This document shows positions 18,324-28,100 of a stretch of 64,000 nt of DNA, piece by piece. The translations under genes and the position numbers were made by a program. Origin of the DNA: Desmonostoc muscorum LEGE 12446 (GTDB lineage Bacteria > Cyanobacteriota > Cyanobacteriia > Cyanobacteriales > Nostocaceae); NCBI RefSeq assembly GCF_015207005.2, contig NZ_JADEXS020000001.1:7029001-7093000 (forward strand), given 5' to 3'. Positions within the stretch are counted from its first letter, which is position 1. The number at the start of each line of letters is the position of its first letter. The notes under the pieces are model-generated. The model ran no database searches. It was not told the origin of the DNA and saw only the letters and a list, made by a program, of their open reading frames with translations.

Positions 18324-18605
18324 GAGAGGAGGACAAGGATTCATGAGTCGATAGAGCAAGAATGGACTCTCCTCTCTACTTACCTCGAAACACAAAATTA
18401 TGTTGAACTCACAATTCATTCTTGGCAAGCGGCAGCGCGAATCTACTATGACTGACGCCGCTAAGGGCTTAGTGTTCGCAGTCCAATAGATTGCTGTATT
18501 GCTCAAGCAGCATTGGAAAATAATTTACTTTTGATTCACAACGATCGCGACTTTGAAACCATTGCCCAAGTGCGATCGCTCCAAAACCTCCGCTTTCAAC
18601 CTTGA
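18324..18605 (+). pseudogene. Decayed PIN-domain (VapC-like) toxin
   Basis: A single frame reads TYLETQNYVELTIHSWQAAA, two in-frame stops, then SPIDCCIAQAALENNLLLIH, NDRDFETIA and a natural-looking end LRFQP-stop. 'D..IAA.A......L.T.N..DF' is the C-terminal half of VapC-type PIN ribonucleases, with the acidic residues of the active site still visible. The N-terminal half is missing or unreadable and no antitoxin is seen. Confidence 0.7.
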
Positions 18606-18629
18606 GTCTTTCCTGGAAAACATCGATAG

Positions 18630-20105
18630 TCAAAAATTCATCAATCGTTGACGAAGTACAGAAGCAACAGTTTCCTGATTTGTATTCGATTTGAAAATCA
18701 AACTACAGAAACTTTCTCGATCGATTATCATCATTTCCACCTCACTAAGTCCGGCTCGAACTGTAAAGGGATAATTTTCTCCATTAACTAACTGTGCATT
18801 ACCAAAGTATTCCCCTGATTGGAGAGTACACGATGTGAATTCATCATGGCGATCGCCAACCAATGCTTCAACTTCTCCTTCTAATATTAAGTAGAATTTA
18901 TCGGCTACTTCACCTTGTTGAACGATGATAGAATTAGCTCCATATCTAATTACCTTTGCTTGGGTGGCAACTGCGACAATCTCGGATGGATCGACGTTGG
19001 GTAATGCATTTGAGAGATGAATTGTCATTACACGTTGATGCAAGCGGCGCACAATGTCAGCTTTTGTTAATTCAGAATTGCTAAGGAAAAGCCGGAAAAG
19101 TTCTTCCTCAATCACCATCACTTTGACTTCTGAATTTCTAGTAACGCGTACTGTTGCTGTCCGTTTCCCGTCTCGAAGCAAACCCACTTCGCCAAAATAA
19201 TCCCCACGACTGAGATGATTTAAAAGACGAGGCAGTTCATCAGGAAATTCTTGGAGAATTTCGACTTCACCTTCTAGAAGAATATAAAATTTAGTGGCTG
19301 GCTCACCTTGGCGAACAATTACTTCCTCTGATTGGTAAGTCAAAACGATTGGTTTAGTGGCTACTTTTTCTAGCAAGGCTTCATCAAAACCAGGTAATAC
19401 CAGCGAAAGTTCTTGATTTAAAGCTAAACCCAATTTGCCATCTTCAACATTAACAATTCGATCTGCCAAATCAAGTATGCGATTATCATGAGTAACCATG
19501 AGAACAGCACTATTATGTTCTTTGGCTAAACGATGCATTAACGCCACTACATTCCGTCCTGCTGTCTTATCCAGAGATGCTGTAGGTTCATCGGCAAGTA
19601 CTAACTTGGGTTGAGTTACCAAAGCACTGGCTATGGCCACTCGTTGCTTCTGTCCCCCAGAAAGATTTCCTGGATAGGCGTTGAGCTTATCAGCTAATCC
19701 AACAGCCTCCAATATAGATGCTGTTTTTGCACGGGCTTCTTTAGGTGAGAAATTTGGTTGCAATTCCAATGACATCTGAATATTCTGCTGGACTGTTAAG
19801 AAATCCAACAAATTACTTGATTGGGTAATATAACCAAAATTCCGACGCATTTGGACTAATTGCTCTCTGTTAGAACCATTGAGTTCTTGTCCCAAAATCT
19901 TAAGACTTCCCTTTTTAACAGAACGTAAGCAACCAATTAAACTCAGCAATGTGCTTTTTCCTGAACCTGAAGGCCCGGTCAAAATCACAAATTCTTTGGC
20001 TTTAACTTCTAGATTAATGTCAGATAAAACTTGCTTTTGGAGTTCGCCTTCTCCAAAAAAGTAATTGAGATTTTCGATGGAAATAATTGTTTGGGAATTT
20101 GTCAT
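18630..20105 (-). CDS. DevA-type ABC ATPase fused to two cyclic-nucleotide-binding domains
   Basis: 491 residues, about twice the usual DevA length. Residues 1-230 are a complete ABC ATPase: Walker A GPSGSGKS (44-51), Q-loop near 95, signature LSGGQ (148-152), Walker B LVLADEP (168-174) and H-loop His206. Two cNMP-binding (CRP-like) domains follow. The first (about 240-345) keeps the phosphate-binding cassette F304-G-E306 with R315 (FGEVGLLRDGKRTATV). The second (about 365-475) has FGNAQLVNGENYPFTV, lacking the Glu and Arg, and so probably does not bind nucleotide. It powers the exporter formed with the DevC-type permease 125 bp upstream in the same operon, and transport may be gated by cAMP or cGMP. 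ABC identity is certain; cyclic-nucleotide control is inferred. Confidence 0.88.
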   Translation of the reverse strand: MTNSQTIISIENLNYFFGEGELQKQVLSDINLEVKAKEFVILTGPSGSGKSTLLSLIGCLRSVKKGSLKILGQELNGSNREQLVQMRRNFGYITQSSNLLDFLTVQQNIQMSLELQPNFSPKEARAKTASILEAVGLADKLNAYPGNLSGGQKQRVAIASALVTQPKLVLADEPTASLDKTAGRNVVALMHRLAKEHNSAVLMVTHDNRILDLADRIVNVEDGKLGLALNQELSLVLPGFDEALLEKVATKPIVLTYQSEEVIVRQGEPATKFYILLEGEVEILQEFPDELPRLLNHLSRGDYFGEVGLLRDGKRTATVRVTRNSEVKVMVIEEELFRLFLSNSELTKADIVRRLHQRVMTIHLSNALPNVDPSEIVAVATQAKVIRYGANSIIVQQGEVADKFYLILEGEVEALVGDRHDEFTSCTLQSGEYFGNAQLVNGENYPFTVRAGLSEVEMMIIDRESFCSLIFKSNTNQETVASVLRQRLMNF

Positions 20106-20115
20106 TTGTCATTTG

Positions 20116-20226
20116 TCATTGGGCATTAGTTATTTCCCCCATCCCCCTCATCCCCCTCATCTCCCTCATCTCCCCCACTCCCCCACTCCCCACTCCCCAC
20201 TCCCCACTCCCCACTCCCCATTCCCC
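20116..20226. repeat. Tandem short repeats between devC and devA
   Basis: CATCCCCCT-type units (around 20140-20170) merge into (CCCCACT)n units up to 20226. On the devCA transcript this is a G-rich stretch between the permease stop and the ATPase start. It contains no spacer structure and is not a CRISPR array. Confidence 0.8.
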
Positions 20227-20229
20227 AGT

Positions 20230-21396
20230 TCAAAACAAGTCTGCTGGATTGGCATCTTTTAACTTATTCATAGTAATAGTACCGGATGTAAAGCACATAA
20301 TAATTGTTAGTAGAAGTACCAATGAGGCTCTGGGAAATGTCATGTGCATGGGTAAAGCAGTTGCATTTTTAACAATTTCATACAATCCTACAGAAACGAT
20401 TAGCCCAGGAATGTAACCTAATACTGCTAAAATGAGTGCTTCCTGAAACAAAACGTTTAAAAAATAACGATGTTTATAGCCTCTGGCTTTGAGAACTGCG
20501 TAATCTGGTAAATGATCGGAGACTTCGCCATATAGAATTTGATAAACAATAATTACTCCTACTAGGAAACCAACGAAAACTCCCGTACTAAATACAAATC
20601 CAATGGGAGCGCTGGTAGCCCAATAATGTTTTTCATAATCAATAAATTCTTGACGCGTCATCACTTGAACACTCGCAGGAAGTTGAGTGCTGATTTTTTT
20701 GGCGATCGCTTTGCGATTTACACCAGGTTTAAGCTTGATCAACCCAATGTTAATATTGTTTGCAGAACGTATCGGTAACAAATAATTAAAAGTCGTACTG
20801 CTGGTAATCACATTACCATCATCGGCAAAGGAAGCACCAGCAAAATTGACTAAGCCGCTAATCCAAACTTTCAGATCGCCGATTTCTGCTGCAACTGATT
20901 TTCCTGACTCCAAATCGTTTAAGATATTGCCATATTCTTTTAAGTTAGAGTTGCGATCGAATAAAATCACACCCCTAGTTCTCAATAAATGGGCAACTCG
21001 ATCAAAATTGGGAATTTCAAATGGACAATTATCTGGGTTGATGCCCAAGAGAATAATTCCTTTACCTGCACTGACATTGCCATACTTGAAAGAATGCTGT
21101 CCGTGGTACACATAGTTAACAGAGTCAACTTCGCCAAAATTAAGCGTGCGATACAAATATTGCCGAGGAAATTCTCTGGTGTTAGCCAAAGTCTTCATTT
21201 CCGGATTAATTAAAATCAAATCACCCACCAGCCGACTGTGTAAGGCTGTTTGGCTGTCGTAGAGGGAATCTAAAAAAGCCAATTGCATAAATATCAGAAT
21301 TACCGCAAAAGCAATTCCGACAATCGCTACCACCAGCCGCAGCTTATAGCGAGTTAGTTGCAACCAAGCTAAGGGGATTCTGCCAAAAGAATTCAT
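20230..21396 (-). CDS. devC: DevC-type ABC exporter permease (FtsX/MacB-like)
   Basis: 388 residues. The start IPLAWLQLTRYKLRLVVAIV is typical of DevC, followed by an N-terminal membrane span (about 22-42), a ~210-residue extracytoplasmic domain and three C-terminal spans (about 260-285, 315-340, 350-372). The loop YAVLKARGYKHRYFLNVLFQEA between the last spans contacts the ATPase. With the DevB-type adaptor at 17147 and the ATPase at 18630 it should form a tripartite exporter reaching a TolC-like channel encoded elsewhere. It is first in a two-gene operon with the ATPase. Substrate unknown; export of the neighbouring peptide product is possible but unproven. Confidence 0.88.
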   Translation of the reverse strand: MNSFGRIPLAWLQLTRYKLRLVVAIVGIAFAVILIFMQLAFLDSLYDSQTALHSRLVGDLILINPEMKTLANTREFPRQYLYRTLNFGEVDSVNYVYHGQHSFKYGNVSAGKGIILLGINPDNCPFEIPNFDRVAHLLRTRGVILFDRNSNLKEYGNILNDLESGKSVAAEIGDLKVWISGLVNFAGASFADDGNVITSSTTFNYLLPIRSANNINIGLIKLKPGVNRKAIAKKISTQLPASVQVMTRQEFIDYEKHYWATSAPIGFVFSTGVFVGFLVGVIIVYQILYGEVSDHLPDYAVLKARGYKHRYFLNVLFQEALILAVLGYIPGLIVSVGLYEIVKNATALPMHMTFPRASLVLLLTIIMCFTSGTITMNKLKDANPADLF

Positions 21397-21713
21397 GTAT
21401 AATCTTTAAATTCCAATTGATTACATTTATTTGCCACATCCGAACTTTATCTAGTTTGCAATGATGAAGCGATGGCTTGCCGACAGTATTTTCCTCACGA
21501 TAATTATTAAAAATGCTACTTTGTGCTACTGACATGAGACAGCGTTAGCCGGGGGCTGAATTTTCTGATAAATTATTTAGGATTGCTATAGTTAATTTGC
21601 ACAGTGCATCAGTTCTAAAGACTAGTTTTTAGGTAAGAATTCAGGAGTCAGAAGTCAGAATCCAGAATGATTAAAACAGAAGTCAGAATTCTGAATTCAG
21701 CAATCTTTATGGC
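21397..21713. other. Intergenic region with short tandem repeats
   Basis: Contains the promoter side of the devC-type gene and, at about 21640-21700, copies of TCAGAAGTCAGAATTC-like units, another short repeat type of Nostoc relatives, directly at the broken 5' end of the PIN remnant that follows. No gene seen. Confidence 0.5.
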
Positions 21714-21878
21714 GTTTATGCTTCTGCAATTGTAGAGGATGAAGCGGCTAGGGGAGATACAGCGATCGCAGATAAAAGGCTAAATTTGTTACAATCGTTA
21801 ATGTTTCTCGATCTCACAGAAGAAACGATTGAAGAGGTTGCATTATCCGTTGCTAGTAAACAGGAGCTAAAAAAATGA
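21714..21878 (+). pseudogene. C-terminal fragment of a PIN-domain nucleic-acid-binding protein
   Basis: Open frame VYASAIVEDEAARGDTAIAD followed by KRLNLLQSLMFLDLTEETIE and a natural stop. The segment resembles 'P.IV.EE..RGD...A..RL..L......L.....' of one PIN/VapC subgroup. The first ~40 residues are missing, cut at a short-repeat cluster. Its TGA overlaps the ATG of the next gene (ATGA). Confidence 0.6.
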
Positions 21879-22723
21879 CTATCACAGAAGACAATTTTCG
21901 AGTTCGTCCCATGACCAAAGATGATCTAAAAATTGCCTTAAGCTGGGCAGCTTCAGAGGGGTGGAATCCTGGTATTGATGATGTTGATAATTTTTATATT
22001 GCCGATCCTGGCGGTTTTTTAATTGGAGAATTAAACGGTCAAGCTATTAGTTGTATTTCTGTAGTGCGATATAGTCATAAATTTAATTTTATTGGGATTT
22101 ATATTGTTAAACCCGAAGAACGGAAAAAGGGATTTGGTTTAAAAACATGGCTTGAAGCATTGAAGTTAATTTCTAATCAACCTGCTGCTTTAGATGCTGT
22201 CTTACAACAAGTTAATAATTATCAAAAATTTGGTTTTAAACCTGCTCATTCTCATCTCCGTTATCAAGGGATAATTACCGGAAAAATCTTGCCAGATGTG
22301 AGGGATTTAAAAACTATTGATTTTGAGCAACTTTGTCGTTATGATGAGCGATATTTTCCTAGTTATCGTCCTCATTTTCTTTCGACATGGATTAATCAAC
22401 CTCATGGGCAAGGTTACGCTATCATCAACGATGGTGATTTGGTAGGTTATGGAGTGATTAGAAAAGCTACGGATGGCTTTAAAATTGCCCCTCTATTTGC
22501 GGAAAATCAAAACATAGCAGAAAAATTATTTTTAGCCCTAGTGACTTATGCAGAAGGAAGTCCTATTTATGTAGATGTTCCTAATATTAATAAAGCCGCT
22601 ATTCTTTTATTTGAAAAATATCAAATGAATTCTATATTTGAATGTGTACGAATGTACACAGAAGAGCCAACCAATATTGATTGGCACAATATTTTTGGTG
22701 TTACTACTTTGGAACTAGGTTAA
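21875..22723 (+). CDS. GNAT N-acetyltransferase with YitH-type C-terminal domain
   Basis: 282 residues. Residues ~5-135 form a GNAT domain, with the acetyl-CoA loop visible as VKPEERKKGFGLKTW (R/Q-x-x-G-x-G/A type). Residues ~150-275 are a second acetyltransferase-like domain as in YitH/Acetyltransf_18 proteins (YGVIRKATDGFKIAPLFAEN and YVDVPNINKAAILLFEKYQM). A CAGGAG ribosome site lies 10 bp before the ATG. The start overlaps the end of a PIN-domain remnant, so the gene may once have been translated from a shared message. The substrate cannot be predicted. Confidence 0.85.
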   Translation: MTITEDNFRVRPMTKDDLKIALSWAASEGWNPGIDDVDNFYIADPGGFLIGELNGQAISCISVVRYSHKFNFIGIYIVKPEERKKGFGLKTWLEALKLISNQPAALDAVLQQVNNYQKFGFKPAHSHLRYQGIITGKILPDVRDLKTIDFEQLCRYDERYFPSYRPHFLSTWINQPHGQGYAIINDGDLVGYGVIRKATDGFKIAPLFAENQNIAEKLFLALVTYAEGSPIYVDVPNINKAAILLFEKYQMNSIFECVRMYTEEPTNIDWHNIFGVTTLELG

Positions 22724-23085
22724 ATGATCCTGAACACTTGTAAAATTGAGATTGGTGGTAGAGCGATCGCCTAAATAAAGAAGATATTCTCGCAAATATT
22801 GGCTATAGAACGCTATGCTGATTTTCACAAAGGTAAATTTCAGCATCAATCAGCCCAAGAGGCAATTTTAGTCTGAAATTCCTGGCTTCAACCACAAAAT
22901 CGTTACTTTACTCTAAAATCTGATTAATTCTGACTTCTGGGTTCGGAATTCTGAGCAATTTAAAATCTAAAATTAACTCACAAAGCTACTTTAGCCTGAC
23001 CACAAAGTAGCACACATAAAGCCTTGTCACTGTCAAGCTTAAGCTAGTGTATTATATAAACCGCAAAAATGTACTACAAGTGGAC
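22724..23085. other. Intergenic region, no clear gene
   Basis: A short open stretch (22799-22876) reads LAIERYADFHKGKFQHQSAQ and may be a scrap of an old gene, but it is too short to assign. GAATTC/TCTGAC short repeats of the type seen at 21640 recur at about 22930. The promoter for the DUF928 gene should be near 23040. Confidence 0.4.
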
Positions 23086-24009
23086 ATGGACATGATGAAA
23101 CATAGATTTTGGGCAAGTTATCTGCTTGCGGCTTTAGCATTTATACCCCTAGAACCTCCAAGTATGACTCAGGTTTTAGCAACAGAGTCAATTTACCAAC
23201 TGGCACAAGCCAGAGCTACTTATACCCAATATATGCAACTTGGTTATAGTGAAACCAAACGAAGAAATTATCGAAAAGCTTTAGGATATTTTCAGCAAGC
23301 ACAACGCCTACGTCCTGGAGATAAGTATGCTACTGCTGCAATTAGAAATGTTACAGGTTATATTCAACGTGGCAGAAATCGTATTGCCTTTGTCCCTGGT
23401 AAACCTGGTAGAGTCAGGTCAGCAGGAACACGGGGAAGTTGCTTTGAAACTGGACAATCTCTGATTCCTTTGACACCCACAGATAAAGAAGCTCAACTAA
23501 CCACAGCAGAACATCCTACATTCTATTTCTACATTCCTCAAACTTCTACAAAAGTAGAAGCACTAGAATTTGTTTTGCAGGATGATGAGAGCATTGACCC
23601 ATTGTATAAAGAAACTTTCAAACCTGTTGGACAGAATGGTATTGTTAGCGTAACTGTACCTGCTGATAAAGCATCTCTACAAATCGGTAAAGAATATAAT
23701 TGGACTTTTTTAATGATTTGCGATCTTCGCAACCGAGATAAAGCTTCATATACAGTAGGTAAAATAGTGCGATCGCGAGATGAAAATCTATCCCTTCAAC
23801 TCAAACAACCAAACACAGACTTGGAACGTGCAGTTTTGTTTGCCACAGCTGGATTTTGGGAAGACTCTCTCAGAACTTTAGCTAATTTACGCGCCCAGCG
23901 TCCTAACGATCCCGAAGTCCAGAAATATTGGGAAGATTTGTTAAATTCTGTAGACATTAAAGAAGTTGTAAACAAACCTCTATTGCCCTGTTGTACTGCC
24001 CAGAGATAA
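23086..24009 (+). CDS. DUF928-family secreted protein with TPR-like segment
   Basis: About 307 residues from the ATG at 23086 (GTG 23047 and ATG 23092 are alternatives). The N-terminus MDMMKHRFWASYLLAALAF looks like a signal peptide. Residues ~45-100 hold a TPR-like helix pair (RNYRKALGYFQQAQRLRPGD). The middle carries the DUF928 pattern: GTRGSC, L.PLTP, TTAEHPTFYFYIPQ, a long beta-rich part and 'YNWTFLMICD'. The C-terminus has another helical repeat (DLERAVLFATAGFWEDSLRTL). DUF928 proteins are common in filamentous cyanobacteria, often near CHAT/TPR proteins, and their function is unknown. A strong terminator follows. Not evidently linked to the neighbouring genes. Confidence 0.8.
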   Translation: MDMMKHRFWASYLLAALAFIPLEPPSMTQVLATESIYQLAQARATYTQYMQLGYSETKRRNYRKALGYFQQAQRLRPGDKYATAAIRNVTGYIQRGRNRIAFVPGKPGRVRSAGTRGSCFETGQSLIPLTPTDKEAQLTTAEHPTFYFYIPQTSTKVEALEFVLQDDESIDPLYKETFKPVGQNGIVSVTVPADKASLQIGKEYNWTFLMICDLRNRDKASYTVGKIVRSRDENLSLQLKQPNTDLERAVLFATAGFWEDSLRTLANLRAQRPNDPEVQKYWEDLLNSVDIKEVVNKPLLPCCTAQR

Positions 24010-24023
24010 ATTAACGATTACTT

Positions 24024-24058
24024 AAAAACCCGGCTTTGATATCAAAGCCGGGTTTTTT
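24024..24058 (+). terminator. Rho-independent terminator of the DUF928 gene
   Basis: AACCCGGCTTTGAT pairs perfectly with ATCAAAGCCGGGTT and is followed by a run of T. It starts 14 bp after the stop codon. Confidence 0.92.
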
Positions 24059-24079
24059 TACCTTACAAGGTTTTTATGT

Positions 24080-24212
24080 TAGGTAAGTCGGTGCAATAAA
24101 ACCAAACTGTGTAAAGAAAAGTAAATAAGGCTCAAACTCTTTCTCCCCCTGCTCCCTGCCCCCTGCTCCCTGCCTTATCCCAACGATAATTATTTACGCC
24201 GACTTACTTACC
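24080..24212. repeat. Imperfect inverted-repeat element with CCCTGCT-type tandem core
   Basis: The left end AGGTAAGTCGGTGCAATAAA (24081) faces TATTTACGCCGACTTACTTA (24191), an imperfect inverted pair of a kind frequent in filamentous cyanobacteria. Between them lie CCCCTGCTCCCTGCC tandem units. No coding capacity. Confidence 0.6.
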
Positions 24213-24687
24213 ACGCGGTAGGGGCACAGCATTATATTCTCAAAAAACAAAGGCAAAGAAATTTTGATACATACTCATAACTGAGGTTAAGGTATGCCTT
24301 CAGTTAATTGGACAACGCCTGTAAATGGTAGTGAATGAGACTAAGTTATACTGTCTCTAGATAATGTCAAGTTTGTAACTAAGTGAATGATTCTGAAGAA
24401 GCAAAACTATATTACGAAAGATAAAGACATGTGAAATTTCTTTGGACTGTATTCTTCGTGAGAAATCTTGTTCTAATCCATTTGGCTGGTTCTGGTTATC
24501 TAAGTAACCCGCACCCTGAATAATTCAGGGGATATTGATGCTGAATTTTGTAAAAAATCTGTAATTTAAGCTACATAATAGTTTTTTTTGTACTGAATTA
24601 TAAGCAAGAAGCTATCAAATAACCATAAGTTGTTGTAGCATCAAGAGTGTTTGAATCAGAACGTAAGGATTGTAGGTAACTACAATA
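24213..24687. other. Intergenic region, no gene seen
   Basis: AT-rich stretch with one small near-palindrome, CCCTGAATAATTCAGGG at about 24512-24528. No coding remnant or RNA gene recognised. It may hold the promoter of the small ORF or of the whole PKS/NRPS operon. Confidence 0.4.
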
Positions 24688-24960
24688 ATGGAAGGAATCA
24701 TTAGAAAACTTAGTGAACTGAATCTTCCTAGCGGAACTATGGTGATTTTAGCGATCGCATCAGAAAATAGTTCTGCCACAGTTGCAACTACTCTCACAGA
24801 TCGGGGAGTACCGCTTGGCATTGTAGGAGCTATAACCCCAAACAGTCTTTTTCAGGTTGCAGGGAATACTGTAGTAGGATATGGAATTGAAGGGGTTCTC
24901 AAATGCATTTATACAAAAACCTTGCCAAAGGAAAACCGTAAATTTTTACCCAACAAATAA
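24688..24960 (+). CDS. Small protein of unknown function upstream of the PKS/NRPS operon
   Basis: 90 residues, ATG start, no strong ribosome site. MEGIIRKLSELNLPSGTMVI followed by LAIASENSSATVATTLTDRG and a Gly/Val-rich second half suggests a small alpha/beta fold. I do not recognise the family. It lies 210 bp before the first PKS gene on the same strand. It could belong to the biosynthetic operon, or be an unrelated small cyanobacterial protein. Codon use and sequence look like a real gene rather than a chance frame. Confidence 0.55.
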   Translation: MEGIIRKLSELNLPSGTMVILAIASENSSATVATTLTDRGVPLGIVGAITPNSLFQVAGNTVVGYGIEGVLKCIYTKTLPKENRKFLPNK

Positions 24961-25170
24961 ATATTTACCCATTACAATAGAAGCTAAAACTGAAGCTGAA
25001 AAATCTACTCAGCACAAAAATCAGTAACGATCCTCAAAAAGTTTAAATTCCCAAAAAAGCTGAATAACTTGGATGCCTAGTTGTACTTATATCAACCCAC
25101 TCTTAACAAAAGTTGAGTTAGGTAATTTTAATTATCAAAGAGCATACTTTTAATAAGGATATAGAGGCTA

Positions 25171-28100
25171 ATGCAGTTAGATAATAGTTCCAAGAACTTA
25201 GCAAATTCGAGTAATAAAAAAAATCATTTAAGGGAAGTAGAAGTTGCCATTAGGTCGAGTTTCTTCGTAGAAGATTGTGTAGTAGTAGAGAGGCAGATAG
25301 AAAAGTTAAAACATGAGTTAGTTGCTTATGTTGTACCATCAGAAATATTTGTAAGAGAACAGTTGTTATCTCACCTACAAAGAATTGTGCCTAGTGAATG
25401 GCTACCGCAGGCGATTGTACCAATATCAACTCTCCCGTTCAATCCATCTGGAGAAATAGATCAAACAGCCCTGAGTAATCTAGAAATCAAAGACAGAGAT
25501 TTAGTGCAGCGATGGTCAGAGCTAATCAAGTCATTGCCTGAAGTTCAGCAAGTAGCAGTAGTAGTTCAAGAACACCTCAAACATCTATCAGACTTACTTC
25601 CTAACTTGACTGACAGAGATAAAGATGACGTTATCATTAATGACATCAATTTAGATAATCCCAACTTGCTACCAGACTGGTTTTATCGCCAGACTTGGCG
25701 ACGGAAACGATCTGTAACCCAATTGTCTGCAATCAATGGTAACTTCCTAGTATTCCTTGACAAGTTGGGATTAGGGGAATATTTGGGTGCAGAACTCCAA
25801 AAACATGGCCACATGTGCGTTGGCATTGAAGCAGGTGTAGACTTTAGGCAACTTGGCAATAACCGCTATCAAATTGCGCCAAATAATCCCGAACATTATC
25901 AGCGTTTGCTGTCTGTTCTGACAACTAACAACTTTCAAATCGATAAAATTTTACATCTGTGGAATTATGAAAGTTGCATTAATGAAATTTCCAGTCTCGA
26001 TTCCTTGGAAGAGGCTCAGACACAAGGTGTCTATAGTCTACTGTCTTTAGTTAAAGCTTTAGCTAATATCCAAAAATTTCATCATCCCATTGAGTTATTA
26101 TTAGTTTCAACTTATACACAATTTCTATCGAATCATGAAGATATTGCTTATGAAAAGTTTCCTCTTGTGGGGTTGCTGAAAGTAATCGATCAAGAAATAC
26201 CCCACTTAACTACTCGTCATGTTGATTTAACTGTAGATGAACCTGTGGTGAATGCAGGGCGGATTTTGCAAGAGTTGCATATGCCATCAGGTGAATGTCA
26301 GGTAGCTTATCGCCAAGGAGAGCGCTGGGTTCCTCGATTAGAGAAAGTGGATTTTGATCGGGAACAAAAGCAAGACTTTGCCTTTAAAGCAGGTGGAATG
26401 TATTTGATTAGCGGCGGACTTGGGGGCGTTGGTGTTGAGATTGCCAAGTATTTGCTCAAGCATTACAAAGCGCGGCTATTGTTGGTTGGGAGGACTGACT
26501 TACCCCAAAGAAGTACATGGCAGACTTACACAGGAGAGTCTGTTATATCTCAAAAAATTGCGGCTTATCAAGAACTAGAACAGCTGGGAGGAGAAATTAT
26601 CTATGAGGCAGTCGATGTCTGCGATTTGCCAGGTTTGCAACAGGTGGTTGAACAGGCTTCGTCTCGTTGGGGATGTGAACTAGACGGGGTGTTGCATTTA
26701 GCAGGAACTTATCAAGAGCGATCGCTCTTGGAAGAAAATCATCACACTTGGTCAACAGCCATCCGCGCCAAAGTTGGCGGTGCTTGGATACTTAATCAAC
26801 TACTACTAGACCATCCCCAAGCAGTTTTTATCAGCTTTTCTTCAGTCAGTAGTTTTTTCGGAGGCGCTAGTGTTGGCACATTTGTCGCCGCCAATCAGTT
26901 TCTGGAGAGTTTTGCCCATTATCAGCGCTCTCGGGGTCTCAAGAGCTATTGTTTTAGCTGGAGTTTGTGGGATGGAATCGGCATTAGCCAGGATTACCAA
27001 AAGAGCAAATTGGCTCAAACCAAAGGCTACTTTGCCATGTCTGCACCACAAGGATTGTCTTCTTTGCTCATTGGTTTACACCACAATCAGCCGCAGTTGT
27101 TAATTGGATTAGATGGTAGTAACCGACATATCCGTGGTTATGTAGAAGATACCTATTCTCTAGAGAAATTAACTGCTTATTTCACTGCTAACAGTAATTC
27201 CTCAGTTGGGGAGAAATTAGCAGAATTGGTAGTGAGCGATCGCTTTGGCACACCCAGCACTTGCAATTTTGTCCAGCTACAACACATGCCGTTAACGCAA
27301 ACAGGTATCATTGACTTCAGACTGCTGACTAAGGGCGATCGCGCCTTAACCAAATACTTGAAGGAACAAACAGAATCTCCTGCTGCGATACCAGATCAAA
27401 AACCCGCCCAGGTTTCGAGTTCTCCTCAAGGGATGGCCAACGCAGATATCGCTGTCATTGGGATTGGTTGCCGATTTCCCGGAGCCAATGACTACCAACA
27501 GTTTTGGCAGAATCTCGAACAAGGAATCAATAGCATTAGTGAAATTCCCTCTGAGCGATGGGAAGTTGAAGAGTATTATTCCCCTAATCCTCAAGAGCGA
27601 AAAAGCATTAGTAAATGGGGAGGGTTTATCGAGAAGATAGACCAATTTGACGCCCAATTTTTCGGCATCTCTGCGAGGGAAGCACAACGAATGGACCCCC
27701 AGCAGAGGCTGATGCTGGAGTTAACTTGGTCTTGTATCGAAGATGCTGGATATGCACCATTTCAACTGTCTGGAGGTTCCGTTGGTGTCTTTATCGGAGT
27801 GTGTAACTACGACTACGATCTTTTACAAAACGGCTATAAACAGGAAACCGACGGACATACAGGGACAGGAACTTGGACTTGCATGATCCCCAATCGGATT
27901 TCTTACTTCTTTAATTTTCACGGTCCCAGTATTCCCGTAGACACAGCTTGCTCAAGTTCACTGGTAGCGCTTCATCAAGCCATCAATGCTCTCAAGTCAG
28001 AGGAATGTAAGACAGCACTCGTGGGTGGAGTGAGTATTTTCTGCACACCGACGAGATACATTCAAATGAGTCAGCTAGGAATGTTATCTCCACAAGGACA

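Noticed and set aside
20116..20226. Tandem repeats considered as a CRISPR array
   Set aside because: Units are 7-9 bp, directly adjacent and without spacers.
22799..22876. Short open stretch LAIERYADFHKGKFQ... considered as a gene remnant
   Set aside because: Only 25 codons, no family recognised and no flanking support.
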